DNA of 64,000 bases from Paguma larvata (taxonomy: Eukaryota; Chordata; Mammalia; Carnivora; Viverridae): assembly GCA_030068075.1 (NCBI GenBank), contig CM057833.1, positions 45,403,587 through 45,467,586 on the forward strand, given 5' to 3'. Position 1 is the first letter of the stretch. Each line of letters opens with the position of its first letter. The notes under the pieces are model-generated. The model had not been told where the DNA came from. It was given only the letters and a program-made list of their open reading frames with translations, and did no database searches. Shown here in pieces: positions 39,943 to 50,712 of the stretch. The position numbers and the translations under genes were made by a program.

Positions 39943-40206
39943 CAACATGGTAGTTAAAAGAGTGAATTCAGAAGTTAAATGACCTCAATCTGAATCCTGA
40001 CTATGCCTCTATTTAGGTGGATGACCTTGAGCAAGTAACTTAACTTCATTAGTGTCTTTCCAAACATCATAACTCTAAGTGGGATCTTTATAGTGGTTGC
40101 CTTATGGTTTTGTCAAGAATATTGAACGTGATGACACATGGATGGTGATCATCTCTGCAACTTCCCAGTTACAATGATTTCTCAAAAAGCATTAGTTATT
40201 GTCAAT
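39943..40206 (+). repeat. MIR SINE remnant
   Basis: 'ctcaatctgaatcctgacta', 'gaccttgagcaagtaactta' and 'cattagttattgtcaatatt' fit sense MIR. Confidence 0.72.
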
Positions 40207-40438
40207 ATTATTACTTTTATTTTTCTCTGGGTTTGAATGAGACATTTTTATTCAGAATGATTTTGTTTCATTGGGGCTATTTCTTTCAATGAGCTTTATC
40301 AACCAGGCATCAGATATGCCCTTTCCTATTATCACCTCACCTCATAGAGAAGGATTTCTTAAACTTTCTTTAGCTAAACTCTCCATTGATGCGATTTAAT
40401 TCAACAGTCATATTGCCTTTATTGCCTTACTCATCACC
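40207..40438. other. Anonymous DNA
   Basis: No recognised gene or repeat. Confidence 0.4.
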
Positions 40439-40439
40439 A

Positions 40440-40766
40440 AAATGTTTGTTCAGCCTCACATCTGCCTCCCAGATACATTTCCATCAAGAGTCCAGTATAT
40501 ATTATGTATTTCCTCACAAACACGACCAATGAGGTTTGGCCTTTCACATAAGTTTTTGCCTTACTAGAGAAAATATAAATGATACCATTAAAAATCTCAA
40601 CAGTCCACTTGTTGATTTCCCCCCTATTTTATACTTTACTTTCTCACTTCTGTGATTTTATATACCTTTATATATATTATATGCCCTTTCCTTGGGCTCA
40701 CCTTTCCCCTCATCCTCTTTACCTGGTTTTATTCTTCCATGTCCTTCAAGATTAAGCTCATAAATG
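40440..40766 (+). repeat. L2-like fragment
   Basis: Pyrimidine-rich sequence with 'tcttccatgtccttcaagat' and 'taagctcataaatgaca' resembling the L2 'caggtctcagctcaaatgtcacc' region. Weak. Confidence 0.4.
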
Positions 40767-40769
40767 ACA

Positions 40770-41062
40770 GTATCTATTCATTTAACCACAAATATAACTG
40801 GAACATGAGCTATGTGCCAGGTATTGTGCTATGTGCTGGAGATATAAGGTAAGCAAAACAAATGAGTTCCCACCTTCATAGGATTTAGGGGCTAGAAGAC
40901 AGACATTGATGGAATTATCACACACATAACTGACTTTGGACCATGACAAATGCCATGAAGGAAAAGCCCAGGGTGCCATGAGAATATGTAACAGAGTGAT
41001 CTAGTCATTTACAAGGGGGTCAGGGAAAGCATCTCAGAAGAAGTGACATCAGGCTGCTTTAG
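40770..41062 (-). repeat. L2 3' region, about 290 bp
   Basis: 'gctatgtgccaggtattgtg', 'ctatgtgctggagatataag', 'aggatttaggggctagaaga' and 'gtcagggaaagcatctcaga' follow the antisense L2 terminus and 3' UTR closely. Confidence 0.85.
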
Positions 41063-41064
41063 GA

Positions 41065-41260
41065 ATCTTCTCTGTAGTTTGGTATCAACTTTAGCCTGTA
41101 GGTATTATTGCATTTACCATAGTGTGTCATCATTCTCTATTTTTTTCTCTATCCTTCTAATCTGTGAGCTTCTTGAAGGCTGGCAAAGGATCTTATTCCT
41201 AGGACTTGTTATAAGCCTAGCACTTATTGGGGGTCAAGAATTGATTAATAAATGATATTT
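41065..41260 (+). repeat. L2 3' end
   Basis: 'atctgtgagcttcttgaagg', 'taagcctagcacttattggg' and 'aagaattgattaataaatga' fit the sense L2 end. Head-to-head with the antisense L2 on its left. Confidence 0.7.
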
Positions 41261-41299
41261 TGTTTTTGTTGTTGCTGAAAGAAAATATATTTTTACAGA

Positions 41300-41635
41300 C
41301 TCTGTGAGTTCTAACATTTTCTCTCAACCCAGCCCAATATTAGTCCTGAAAATTCTAAACACCCTGCTACACGCCCATGCTGCTGCCCACTTCCCCTTTC
41401 CCCCTTAATCATCCCATGGGAAGAGGTGCTGTAACTCCAAATTAGCCCCAGGGCAGATCTCATCTGCTCCGCCGCCAAACTCATATCGCATTACACTTAA
41501 TACATGTGTATAATGAATGCCGCACACATTTGGCAGTGCTTCTGTGCACCATGTCATTATAAGCTGTATTGACAGCAAACAAGTCACATATTCTCCCTGC
41601 GAACACTACAGGAAAAAAGAACATATAATTTTGTT
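41300..41635. promoter_or_regulatory. Unique segment, strong candidate conserved non-coding element
   Basis: 41420-41600 is repeat-free and has the look of a deeply conserved element: balanced composition, retained CpGs (41470, 41473, 41487, 41520) and dense motifs such as CAGATCTCATCTG, CACTTAATAC and GTGTATAATGAATG. There is no long open frame (the reverse 60-codon frame is unremarkable). Inference only. Confidence 0.4.
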
Positions 41636-41940
41636 GTTGTTTGTACGTTTTTTTCCCAAGTCACATTGGACACCATTTGCCTTTCATTAGAAACACCATG
41701 CTGACAGTAAAATCACATATCCCCAACACACAAAGAGGAGAAAAACAAGCTGTTTGGGCCCCCTGTGAAGGAAAGGAGCAGTGGCATGGCCTTTGGGGAG
41801 GGGCCAGGGGTAGCAGAAGGGGGTGTTTCTAGGGCTTTGGTGGCTCAGAGCCCTTAAGAAGAGAGCTGATGCTCTCTTGCCCTGCGGAGTCTGTCTGTGT
41901 CATCATGCCCTGGAGTTGTATTCCACTCAAGTCTTGCCTC
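41636..41940. other. Anonymous DNA
   Basis: No recognised gene or repeat. Confidence 0.4.
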
Positions 41941-41944
41941 ATCC

Positions 41945-42010
41945 ATTAACTTATCCATCCACCCATCCATCCATCCATCCATCCACCCACCCCACCCATC
42001 CATCCATCCA
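41945..42010. repeat. (CATC)n microsatellite
   Basis: CATC/CACC units with short interruptions. Probably length-variable. Confidence 0.93.
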
Positions 42011-42079
42011 GCAATGTATTTTGAATACCTACAAATTCCTTCTGGAATTAAGTTATAGAGAAGTTTATAATGCTAAAAT

Positions 42080-42252
42080 ATATTGAGCTCTTACAATAGG
42101 AATTTGCTACCTATTTAATTATCACAGAAACCCTAGAGGTCATTATTATTGACGGTTTCACAGATTTAAATAACTTAGCCTTAGAAAGTTAAAGTGATTT
42201 GCTCAAAGTTACCAAGAAAATAAGTTTGGGATTATAACCCAGGCCTATCCCA
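42080..42252 (-). repeat. MIR SINE remnant
   Basis: 'atcacagaaaccctagaggt', 'gatttgctcaaagttaccaa' and 'gggattataacccaggccta' are antisense MIR. Confidence 0.8.
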
Positions 42253-42379
42253 TTATAGGGAGTAAATAAATGAATGAATATTTCCTGAGTGTTTATGGTG
42301 TGAAGCACTAGCCGTATTTCTAGGATAGAATTAAGACTGTAATTATTCACACCCCGACTCCCCCCCCCAACCCAGACAA

Positions 42380-42525
42380 GCTCCTTTATTTATTCATTTA
42401 ATGCATCCTCAGTGGCTTCTCTGTGCTGAACATTATGAGTTTCCTGAGAATAGGGTCCATGTTGTAGTTACTTTTATAGTTCTGGGCTATAGCAGAATGC
42501 CTGGGACAGAAAAGAAATGTGAAAT
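42380..42525 (+). repeat. L2 3' end
   Basis: 'cctgagaatagggtccatgt' and 'agcagaatgcctgggacaga' match the sense L2 terminus. Confidence 0.65.
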
Positions 42526-42539
42526 CTATTGGAAAGAAA

Positions 42540-42785
42540 AGAGACAAAAGAAGGAGATATGGAGGCAGGAAGAAGTTCAGTATCTAGTAGAAGACAGGCA
42601 TGTAACCAGTGAACTGAGATGCAATCAGGGTAAATAAAGGTATACATTATTTGCTGGAGAAACATTGCAAAAGAGGTGGTTAATGGCAACTAGAGGAATA
42701 AAAAAATGTGTTATTAAAAAAATCACTTTAGCTAGTCACAAAGACTAAAAAATATATCAGTGTGTAAAGAATGGAGAAAGCATTA
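42540..42785 (-). repeat. L2-like fragment
   Basis: 'aaaaaaatcactttagctag' then 'gtgtaaagaatggagaaagc' resembles antisense L2 'aaaagatcactctggctgctgtgtggagaatgg'. Diverged. Confidence 0.5.
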
Positions 42786-42795
42786 TCAGCAAAGC

Positions 42796-43060
42796 AACAT
42801 ATATATATATATATATGTATGTATATATATATATATATATATGTTCCTCATATATAGCAACATATATATACATGTGTATAATTTGTATATATGTACACAC
42901 ATATGTACATATATATACATACATATATATGACAGTGGAGGCCATGTCATAGGAAGAGTGAGAATGTATATATGTATACATGTATGTATATATACATGTA
43001 TATCATGTATGTATATATACATAAATATATGTCATGTATATATGTATGTATATATATGAC
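42796..43060. repeat. Compound (TA)n/(TATG)n/(TACA)n microsatellite with a duplicated unique unit
   Basis: TA, TATG and TACA arrays fill the interval. A 37-bp non-repetitive unit beginning GACAGTGGAGGCC occurs exactly twice, at 42931-42967 and 43058-43094, 127 bp apart. Frames such as YIYIYIYV are artefacts of the repeat. Confidence 0.93.
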
Positions 43061-43094
43061 AGTGGAGGCCATGTCATAGGAAGAGTGAGAATGT

Positions 43095-43232
43095 GGTAGT
43101 ATTATTGAATCTTTAGTCAGACAGAATAGGAAACAAGGCAAGAAAGGTAGTTTAGAGTCAAATCATAGAGGATCTTGGGTTTCTTTTTATTTTATTCACT
43201 AGAGGTTGGAGAAGTTTATCTCATGTAAGTTT
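43095..43232 (-). repeat. L2-like fragment
   Basis: 'gtcaaatcatagaggatctt' and 'gggtttctttttattttatt' resemble antisense L2 'cagatcatgcagggccttgtaggcc … tttggattttattct'. Confidence 0.5.
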
Positions 43233-43299
43233 CCTTTCACATGAACTTGTAAACTTTTCTTTCAGAAAAGAATGCACAAAGGCAAAAGCAATGATGAAT

Positions 43300-43562
43300 T
43301 GAATAATTCAGTCATTAAGAATACGCCTTTACAAGTCAGGCAGTCCTGAGTTCAAATTTTGCTCTGTCTCCTAATATATAATGTCCATTTTGGGAAATCT
43401 AATTCTGTCCTCTAATCCCTTGGCTCCTCATATATAAAAGCAAGAAGATGGAGCCCAGCTCACAGGTGGTGAGGATGCATGAAATCAATATGCAAATATT
43501 CTTAGTTTCTGGCATGCAATAAGCTTTTGATAAAAATGTTGATTATTATTTCTGGTAATATT
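43300..43562 (+). repeat. MIR SINE remnant
   Basis: 'gcagtcctgagttcaaattt', 'cttggctcctcatatataaa' and 'gatgttgattattattt'-type ending fit sense MIR. Confidence 0.75.
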
Positions 43563-43639
43563 ATTTTCAGTCATATATGTTCAAGTAATACAAACTGGAG
43601 ATACTCAGAGAGAACAGAACATAGCATCTGGTTTGAAAG

Positions 43640-43770
43640 TCCACTCCTCTCTCCATCCAACATTTATTGAGAACCTACAAACAATCTCCAGTAGTATTCT
43701 ATGAACTGGTAATGCACAAAGGAGAAAAGAACAGTCTTGTCCTCAGGCAGCTTTTTCTCACTATGATCTA
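43640..43770 (-). repeat. L2 3' end
   Basis: 'ccaacatttattgagaacct', 'ctggtaatgcacaaaggaga' and 'cagtcttgtcctcaggcagc' fit the antisense L2 terminus. Confidence 0.6.
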
Positions 43771-43786
43771 TATTAACCAGTTATTT

Positions 43787-43995
43787 TTTTAAGTTTTTTT
43801 TGTTTGTTTGTTTGGATAGAGAGAGAGCATGAGTGGTAAAGGGGCAGAGAGAGAAAGAGAAAGAGTCCCAACCAGGCTCCACACTGTCAGCATACAGCCC
43901 AATGTGGGGCCCCAAACCACAAACTGTAAGATCATGATGTGAGCTTATATCAAGAGTTGGATGCTTACCTGACTGAGCCACACAGGAACCTGTAT
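43787..43995 (-). repeat. CAN SINE, long form
   Basis: Antisense: a TTTG-containing tail, 'ccaggctccacactgtcagc', 'gatcatgatgtgagc' and head 'gactgagccacacaggaacc'. The flanks ATTAACCAGTTATTT (43772-43786) and TTTAATCACTTATTT (43996-44010) look like a diverged target duplication. Confidence 0.92.
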
Positions 43996-44109
43996 TTTAA
44001 TCACTTATTTGAAGGAGGGAGCAAAAAATTCAATCTGACTGCAAGTTTTTTGCAGCTGTTTCATTAAGGTGGTGTCAGTATTCTGACCTCAAATCGGATT
44101 GAACTTTAA

Positions 44110-44498
44110 ACTTATTTTGCTCTAGAATGTGGGAGAACTGACTTTTTGTGAGTTCTGGAGAGTAGGTCCCCAAAGACGGAATGTGGCCCTGTCACCACCA
44201 CGTAAGGGAGCTGGTATGGCATACTGGAGGACAAGAAACCACAGAGAAGAGAAATGAGGCACTTCAGCCAACATCCAGCACCAACTTCTAGACTTGTGAG
44301 CAAAGCCATCATGAAACTTTCAACTCAGTCAACCCTCCAGCTAAATGCAGCTGCCTGAAAGAGCCAAGGGAAACCAACAAGAGGAACTGCCTAGGCAATC
44401 CAAAAAACCATGAGAAATAATACACTATCATTATTTACGTCCCTTCTATATTGTGGGATAATTTGTTACACAGCGATATTTGACTCAACAGAAGCTTT
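44110..44498 (+). repeat. LTR-like old repeat
   Basis: 'gagaaatgaggcacttcagc' then 'caacatccagcaccaacttc', 'gacttgtgagcaaagccatc' and the end 'gggataatttgttacacagc' are known blocks of a common mammalian LTR-like repeat. Name not certain. Confidence 0.6.
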
Positions 44499-45192
44499 CA
44501 CTGGAATGGCAAGCAGGTCTTTTAATCATTAAAATTTAGGTTAAACTTTTTGTGCATGTACACATCTCTAGTTTTTCTGGGAATCATGTGTGTCTCTTCA
44601 ATTCACTTTTAAAAGAGTATTTACACCAAGAAGGGTAAGAACCACTCTTCTATGTCTAGAGGAAGAACATCAAGAGCTTTTAAACTTCCAGCTTTAGGGA
44701 AGGGCCTATTGCAAAGCAAAGAGCAGTGGGTTGCAAGGAAGCATAGTTTGGGAGTTCTAATGCCACTGGAGCTGTCCTGAGCACTGACTGCATTGCCTTG
44801 CCCATTTCCTGTTAATTAGCACTTTTGTACGTGTGGACCACCATGAGCCTTCTCTTACAGGTAGTTACTTGGTCACACTACTAAATCACATTAAAATATG
44901 CAGTGTTTTGTTATGCCACAAGCGACCCAGATGACCGACTAATGCTCACCTTTTTGATCCCGTATCTGTAGTATTGTATGTAGTGTTAGCCACTATGTTG
45001 TCCACTCGTAAGCAGTGATTAGTACTGTCATAATAGCTGGAGGATTTAAACTCAGGTATACTTGAATAGAATCATATGCTCAAGCAGGTGTGCTCCTCTT
45101 GTTCCATGAGGTTCTGGAAAGGTCTCTCAGTGCTAAAAGCCCTAATGAAGCTAAGTGTAAAGCTGGAAAATATCTGATTTGAATTCAGAAGG
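44499..45192. other. Anonymous DNA
   Basis: No recognised gene or repeat over about 700 bp. Confidence 0.4.
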
Positions 45193-45194
45193 AG

Positions 45195-45418
45195 CAGTAT
45201 GATCAAGAACACAGCTTCTAGAACTAAACTAAAAGGATATTTGCTGAATTACCTTGGAGAAATTTGGAGATAATAACATAACCTGTTTTACAGCATTTTT
45301 TTGAGGAATAAACTGGTTAAATACATATAAAGCATATAAATAAATTAATACATTCAAAGTACTTAAAAAAAGTCTCAATCCATAGAAGTGCCCAATAAAT
45401 GTTAGCCATTTTAATAAA
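45195..45418 (+). repeat. MIR SINE remnant
   Basis: 'gagataataacataacctgt', 'tttttgaggaataaactggt' and 'gaagtgcccaataaatgtta' fit sense MIR. Confidence 0.72.
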
Positions 45419-45469
45419 GATGGTGAATGATAATTATAATGACTGATTATAATGATGGTGATAATAATA

Positions 45470-45625
45470 AGGTTTTCCATCTCTGACACTTACTAGCTGT
45501 GTGACCTTAACTTCTCAAATCTGTGGGGACACATGCTTGTTGTGGTGGTTAAATGAGAAAATGGAAAAGAAAATATGGTGCAAGACATATAACAAATACA
45601 ATATATAAATGATATTTTATTTTCA
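45470..45625 (+). repeat. MIR SINE remnant
   Basis: 'tctgacacttactagctgtg' then 'tgaccttaacttctcaaatc' is near-consensus sense MIR. It begins where another MIR ends. Confidence 0.82.
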
Positions 45626-45674
45626 TATGGATCTCTCTGCTTTCCTAAGACTCAGAAGATCCTACAATATTATC

Positions 45675-45710
45675 TGAGAGAGAGGGAGGGAGAAAGAGAG
45701 AGAGAGAGAC
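45675..45710. repeat. (GA)n purine tract
   Basis: GA units with GGGA interruptions. Confidence 0.9.
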
Positions 45711-46185
45711 TCTGTAACAACAGAAAATATAAAAGTCACTTAATGAAATGATAGTGGGTTCACAGAAATCATTCTAGAGTCTCCTGTGCCCTGTCTATCA
45801 GAGAGAACTCCCTCTCAGACCACTGCTTGTTGCTTTGCTTGTTAAGAAGCTTCTGAGATAGATTAAAACAATAGCATCAACAGAGGTATAATTTTCTTCC
45901 AACCCTCTTTAATTAGCTGTGAACCACAGGGCTTTCCAAGTGTGAACAGAATCAGAGGAGGCAGGAGAAGCAGAAACCTACCATTTGAGTTCCTGGGTCG
46001 AAGTAGCACTTAACTGGAAACAATTCTGAGATTCTGGATAAAAGATGCTACGAGTTTTTCCCCCATGTCTTTTAAAAACCAACCTTGTCTGTCAGCCATT
46101 GCCAATTCCAGCCTAGAACACTGGCATCCACATTTTGAGGCTAGAAAGTATAAATTTCAGAATTATGATAGGACACAGATGCATG
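45711..46185. other. Anonymous DNA
   Basis: No recognised gene or repeat. A TTTAATTAGCTGTG motif lies near 45909-45922. Confidence 0.4.
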
Positions 46186-46189
46186 AGTC

Positions 46190-46485
46190 AGGAGGTCTTT
46201 GCTTTGCATGGTCACAAACTAGTTTGTTTTGTGTCCTTTAAATGTAATCTTTTTGAGTCTTAATTTTCTTATTTGTAAAACACAGGTTGGATTAGAATAC
46301 GTCTACTATTCGTCAAGTGCCTATCATATGCAGAGCCTCACAACAATGCTATGAAGTAGGTATTTTTACACTCAAATTTCAAATCAGGAAACTGAGACTT
46401 AGAAAGCTTAACTTCCTAAAAGACATACAGCTTGGAAACAATGGAATGCAAGCAGCCATGCTTCTAGGTCTTTCTGAATTTTTCC
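46190..46485. repeat. Two MIR fragments in opposite orientation
   Basis: Left (+): 'tcttaattttcttatttgta' then 'aaacacaggttggattaga'. Right (-): 'ctatcatatgcagagcctca', 'caaatcaggaaactgagact' and 'gcttaacttcctaaaagaca'. Confidence 0.7.
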
Positions 46486-46520
46486 ATAATCCTAAAACCC
46501 CTCATCTTTAAAACCCCTTT

Positions 46521-46559
46521 CATAAGTGGGTTTCATTCCCCACTTATGGTCCATAAGTG
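46521..46559. repeat. Short perfect hairpin plus a third copy
   Basis: CATAAGTGGG (46521-46530) and CCCACTTATG (46539-46548) are exact inverted repeats with an 8-nt loop. CATAAGTG recurs at 46552-46559. No transcript evidence. Confidence 0.85.
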
Positions 46560-46866
46560 TTGTGTCATTTGTATACTGTAGAGTTGTTGGCTGATTAACA
46601 AGAAATGACAGATAAAAGTTCTTAAACCTTTATTTCTCATTCTTATTTATCTGAAATAGTTGAGGAATAAACTGAATTATCTGGTTACCAAATCATCACA
46701 CAGATTATGTATTGGTGTTCACAAAAAGCAAAACTTATTTCAGAATGCAGAATTTCTCAACCAGTGGTCACATATCCCAGAAGAGTTATGACATTTTTAC
46801 AAGGAGTTCAAAGAATCTATGTATCTACCAAATATTACTTGTAAATTGGAACATAATTAATAGCTT
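46560..46866. other. Anonymous AT-rich DNA
   Basis: A segment near 46750-46800 ('tttctcaaccagtggtcaca') recalls a DNA-transposon end but is too short to name. Confidence 0.4.
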
Positions 46867-46867
46867 T

Positions 46868-46883
46868 TTAAATGGTTCTTTAT

Positions 46884-46921
<38 letters not shown>

Positions 46922-47077
46922 AGTGCAAGTGGGTGGGGCAGAGGGAGCGAGAGAATCCCAAGCAGTCTCCACACTCAATGCAGAGCCCCAAGTGGGGCTT
47001 GGTCTCACGACTGCGAGACCATGACCTGAGCTAACATTGAGCTGCACACTTAACCAACTGAGTCACTCGGGTGCCCC
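46868..47077 (-). repeat. CAN SINE, long form, with expanded (GA)n
   Basis: Antisense: a GA run (46887-46918) expanded from the CT-rich body, 'caagcagtctccacactcaa', 'gaccatgacctgagc' and head 'cactcgggtgcccc'. Target duplication not clear. Confidence 0.93.
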
Positions 47078-47910
47078 TATAAATTCACATTTTAAAAATA
47101 TATGTGTATTGCTCCATATATGTTAATAGGTACATGTTTCTTAATGTAGTATTTGTACCTACTTAACATGTGAGTTCATTTAAAAATGGCACTGTGCTAT
47201 TTGTTGTAGCCTGTAGTCATTATATCCTTTCTCATTCAATAGACACCAAGTATAGCTATTATCATGCATCACAAAACTTTTCAATGTTAAAAAAGAAGAC
47301 TCAGCCTGATAGGTTAGAAGAAGCTTCTTTCCATATAAGATTACAAGGTACTTAAAAGATACTTGCAATCAAATCAACAATCATCACACAGCAGCTCTGA
47401 GAGCAAGACTCTTTCTAGTTCTCTTTCTGCCTAGTTGGATTCTGGATAAATGGAGATTTACTACCTTTCCATTACAGATAAATTTTGTGCTTTGGGGGTC
47501 ACAGTAAACCCTAAAAGTGCAAAGAAAAATAGATCCCACCTAGAGGTGTGAGAAGGCTTTGCTTCAGAAGCAGTAAAAAAAGAATGGGCAGAGAGTATCA
47601 CAGCCACCCATGTCACTTCCTCTCCCACAGCGGTTTAGTTTAGATAGTGGGATTACCATTAACCATGCAACATGCAGAAAATTCCACCACACCCCTCTCA
47701 TTTTCCCAGGGCTCTTAGCTGATATGTTCTGAAGCGACATCAAATTTAGAAACAAGAGTATGAGAAAAGGATGTCTATAGCACTTGAAGAAAACTGTCAT
47801 TGCTGGTGACTTGTCAACTTTAGTAGTCAATAGACTATCTAGAAGATACTGGGGATGGCTGATGGTTACTCAACAGGAGTAAGAAATGCAAATCCAAAGC
47901 CCATAGTCAC
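47078..47910. other. Anonymous DNA
   Basis: No recognised gene or repeat over about 830 bp. Frames are short and unremarkable. Confidence 0.4.
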
Positions 47911-47912
47911 TG

Positions 47913-48291
47913 CCACAGACTGAATGTTTGTGTCCTCCCATATTTATATGTTGAAGCCTCATCTCCACTATGATGGCATTTGGAGGTGGGGCCTTTGGGA
48001 GGGGATTAGTTGATAAGGGCAGAGCCCTAATGAATAGGATTACTGCCCATATAAAAGAGATCACAGAGACTTCCTCATTCCTTTGCATATTGGGAGAACA
48101 CAGCAAAAACAAAACAAAACAAAAAAAAAAAAAAACTTCTGTGAACAAGAGTGGGTCCTTACCAGATACTAAATCTGCCAATGTCTTGATCTTGCACTTC
48201 CCAGCCTTCAGAAGTGTTAGAAATAACTGTTTGTTGCTTAAACTACACACTCAATGGTAGCTTGTTACAGCAGCCCAAATAGACTATGACA
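47913..48291 (+). repeat. MLT1-type MaLR LTR
   Basis: 'gactgaatgtttgtgtcctc', 'tatatgttgaagcctcatct', 'atttggaggtggggcctttg' and the end 'agcccaaatagactatgaca' are unmistakable MLT1 in sense orientation. An A-rich (CAAAA)n block (48103-48136) interrupts the middle. Solitary LTR; no viral genes. Confidence 0.93.
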
Positions 48292-48588
48292 GTCACTCAG
48301 TTTCAAATCCAACCTCCTAGAATCTAACTGCCTGAAGTAAACATTTGCAACTCTTTATCATCAGGAAATAGAATGTATTTTATGTCTGGCCCAATGGTCT
48401 TTATGGAAACTTACTATGCAACTTTTAAATTATCTGTGTCCTTGAGGTCTGAGATCTGTCACAGAGGTCCAAAGCCTTCCAAGAAACCCATAATTTTCTA
48501 TGAGAGACAAGGAAAACTTCAGTGACTATATAGATTAAAGATTGATTCCACATGGAGAAAACAAAGGTATGTGAGAGCCTTCTGGGCC
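48292..48588. other. Anonymous DNA
   Basis: No recognised gene or repeat. Confidence 0.4.
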
Positions 48589-48589
48589 T

Positions 48590-48802
48590 TGGATCATACA
48601 GTTGCTATTTATTGTATTGTTTTCAGAACATCCTTGCCTCTGTGATTCTGTGTGACCCCTATGATGATAACCCAAGGAAGTGGGTACTATATGATCACCC
48701 CTATTTACAGATGAAAAACAAAACAAAACAGAACAGATATTTTGAGAGGTGACTTTGTCAAGGCGTATGCAAAGCAAGGCTTAGATCTCCTGTCTTCCTC
48801 GC
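48590..48802 (-). repeat. MIR SINE remnant
   Basis: 'tcacccctatttacagatga' and 'gacttgtc'-like 'tgactttgtcaaggcgtatg' fit antisense MIR. It also carries a (CAAAA)n block (48717-48732). Confidence 0.72.
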
Positions 48803-49063
48803 TTGTAATTTTTCTATTCTTTGCTCTCTGCCTTCAACAATCTCTGATTTTCCCTTGGGTTGGATAGAATTTTTCTATTATTTACAAACTCTCTTTTTTG
48901 CCTTCCTGTATATTACCTAATCCTACTTATGAGGTAGAAGTGAAATGGGCAGATTTCCTGCCTTGCTTTTGCTGAAGGTCAGTTGTTTACTCCTATTTCC
49001 TCAGAAGTGATTTTGATAGCTCTTCATTGACAAACAACTGGTTTTCCTAAAGGTCAAATTACA
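48803..49063. other. Anonymous DNA
   Basis: No recognised gene or repeat. Confidence 0.4.
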
Positions 49064-49064
49064 A

Positions 49065-49302
49065 GGAAGACAGTGTAATGTGAGGAAAAGAACATCTTTC
49101 TAGGAGTCAAGAGGCCTAGATCCCAGCCCCAGAAATTTCACCAGCTGAATGATATTGGGTAAGCTGTTAAAACTACTGAGTTTCAATTAATGCATCTTTA
49201 AGACAAGAGTAATATGATCTCACAGGGTAGAGGTAGTGGTTATGAAGTTGAAATAAGGTCAGAAATATCAAAGTACTTCACCTATTGTAGATAGCTATAG
49301 TC
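49065..49302 (+). repeat. MIR SINE remnant
   Basis: 'tctaggagtcaagaggccta', 'gatcccagccccagaaattt' and 'gtttcaattaatgcatcttt' fit sense MIR. Confidence 0.75.
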
Positions 49303-50105
49303 TGTCAAAGTTATATGATCATTTTATACCAGGGATCACAAATCAAATGTTTTCAAGAGCCAAGTAAGTTATAAAGGAATGGAACAGGCAGGTTTAGTAG
49401 AACTGTGTGTGGTGGGACCCAAAACTATAGGAGAGTACAGATTCCACCAGGCACTGTATTTTAATTATGTAGCAATAATAATCTGCTAGCTAATCCAGAT
49501 ACACCTGTCCGTCAAATTAGGTGTGTAAGACACCAATTTGTAAATCTCATTTCTACTATAATATTTCCTAAGTTATGGGCTCTCAATCCCCCAAAGGCTT
49601 TTGGTTATTTCAAAGTGTCAAGAATACATATACATATACCAAACATTACTTATTACCTGAAAAACATTAGGTACAACTAGATAGTTGTATTTCTAAGTGT
49701 AGATAGGTGCCATTGGGATTAATCAATAAAGTTTACATTTACCCAAAAGCATAAGCAAATTCATATTAACTTGTTGTTTAGTGTGTAGTTCTCAATCAAG
49801 GACAGTAAGTACACAGAGTTATTCTCATGGTAGTAGGAGGAGGACACAGCTTTTTTTAAAATTTTTTTATTTTTATTTTTTTACCTTTCCAAAATAGGAG
49901 GCTTCAGGATATACTGCTAACTTGGATTTGCGAGGAAAACAAGAAAGACCTATGCTGTTTATGAATACTTTCCCCATAGTAAACAAGTAACTGGTAGAGC
50001 TGGTAGAGTCTTTGATGTAGGGACATAAGAGAGATGCATAGTGTACAAAGAGGCCCATGCATTCATGTATAGCTCTAGAAAGCCATGCATACGTTTGACA
50101 TGAGT
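49303..50105. other. Anonymous DNA with a T-rich tract
   Basis: 49852-49882 is T-rich. No recognised gene or repeat in about 800 bp. Confidence 0.4.
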
Positions 50106-50108
50106 GCA

Positions 50109-50178
50109 TACACACAACACACAACACACACACACGCCTGCACATGCACAAACATACACACACACATACACAAACACC
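50109..50178. repeat. Imperfect (CA)n microsatellite
   Basis: CA units interrupted by AA, GC and TG. The reverse-strand CVCVCV frames are artefacts. Confidence 0.9.
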
Positions 50179-50184
50179 CCACTG

Positions 50185-50712
50185 AGCTATAATATGCATA
50201 CTTCTCTGTATGCTGTGAACTCCAATGTACATAGGTACTAATCCTTGGAACTTGTAAATGTTCTCTATTTCTCTTTATTATAACTTTGCAGATGTAATTA
50301 AGTTAAGGATCTTGATATGGGGAGATTATTCTGGTAATCCACATGGGCCCTACACACAACCATATAAATCCTACTAAGAGGGAGGCAGAGAGAGATTCGA
50401 CACACATGCACACCAGAGGAGAAGGTGATGTGAAGACAGAGAAGAGAGAGATCTCAAGACGCTGGCCTTGAATACTGGAGTAATACAGCCACAAGCCAAG
50501 GAATGCCAGCACCACCGGAAGTGGGAGGAGACAAGGAACAGTCTCTCTCCCGAGGGCCTCCAGGGGGAGTTTGAGCCTGCTGACAATCGTTTCTACCCAG
50601 TGAAACTGAGTTCACACTAACCTTCAAAACCTGTTGAAAAGAATACATTTCTGTTGATTTAAGCCACAAATTTTCCACGATTTGTTGCAGAAGCCACAGG
50701 ACACTAATATAT
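50185..50712 (+). repeat. MLT1-like LTR, long copy
   Basis: 'aatccttggaacttgtaaat', 'ttgcagatgtaattaagtta', 'ggtgatgtgaagacagagaa', 'caagccaaggaatgccagca' and the end 'tgcagaagccacaggacact' follow a known mammalian LTR of the MLT1/MaLR type. Solitary; no internal genes. Confidence 0.8.

Noticed and set aside
41945..42010. CRISPR-like array
   Set aside because: The CATC repeats are a simple tetranucleotide microsatellite without spacers, in a mammalian context.
42757..43141. Tyrosine/isoleucine-rich frames
   Set aside because: They are translations of a TA/TATG microsatellite.
49852..49882. T-rich tract as the tail of an antisense SINE
   Set aside because: No SINE body or head follows it within the next several hundred bases.
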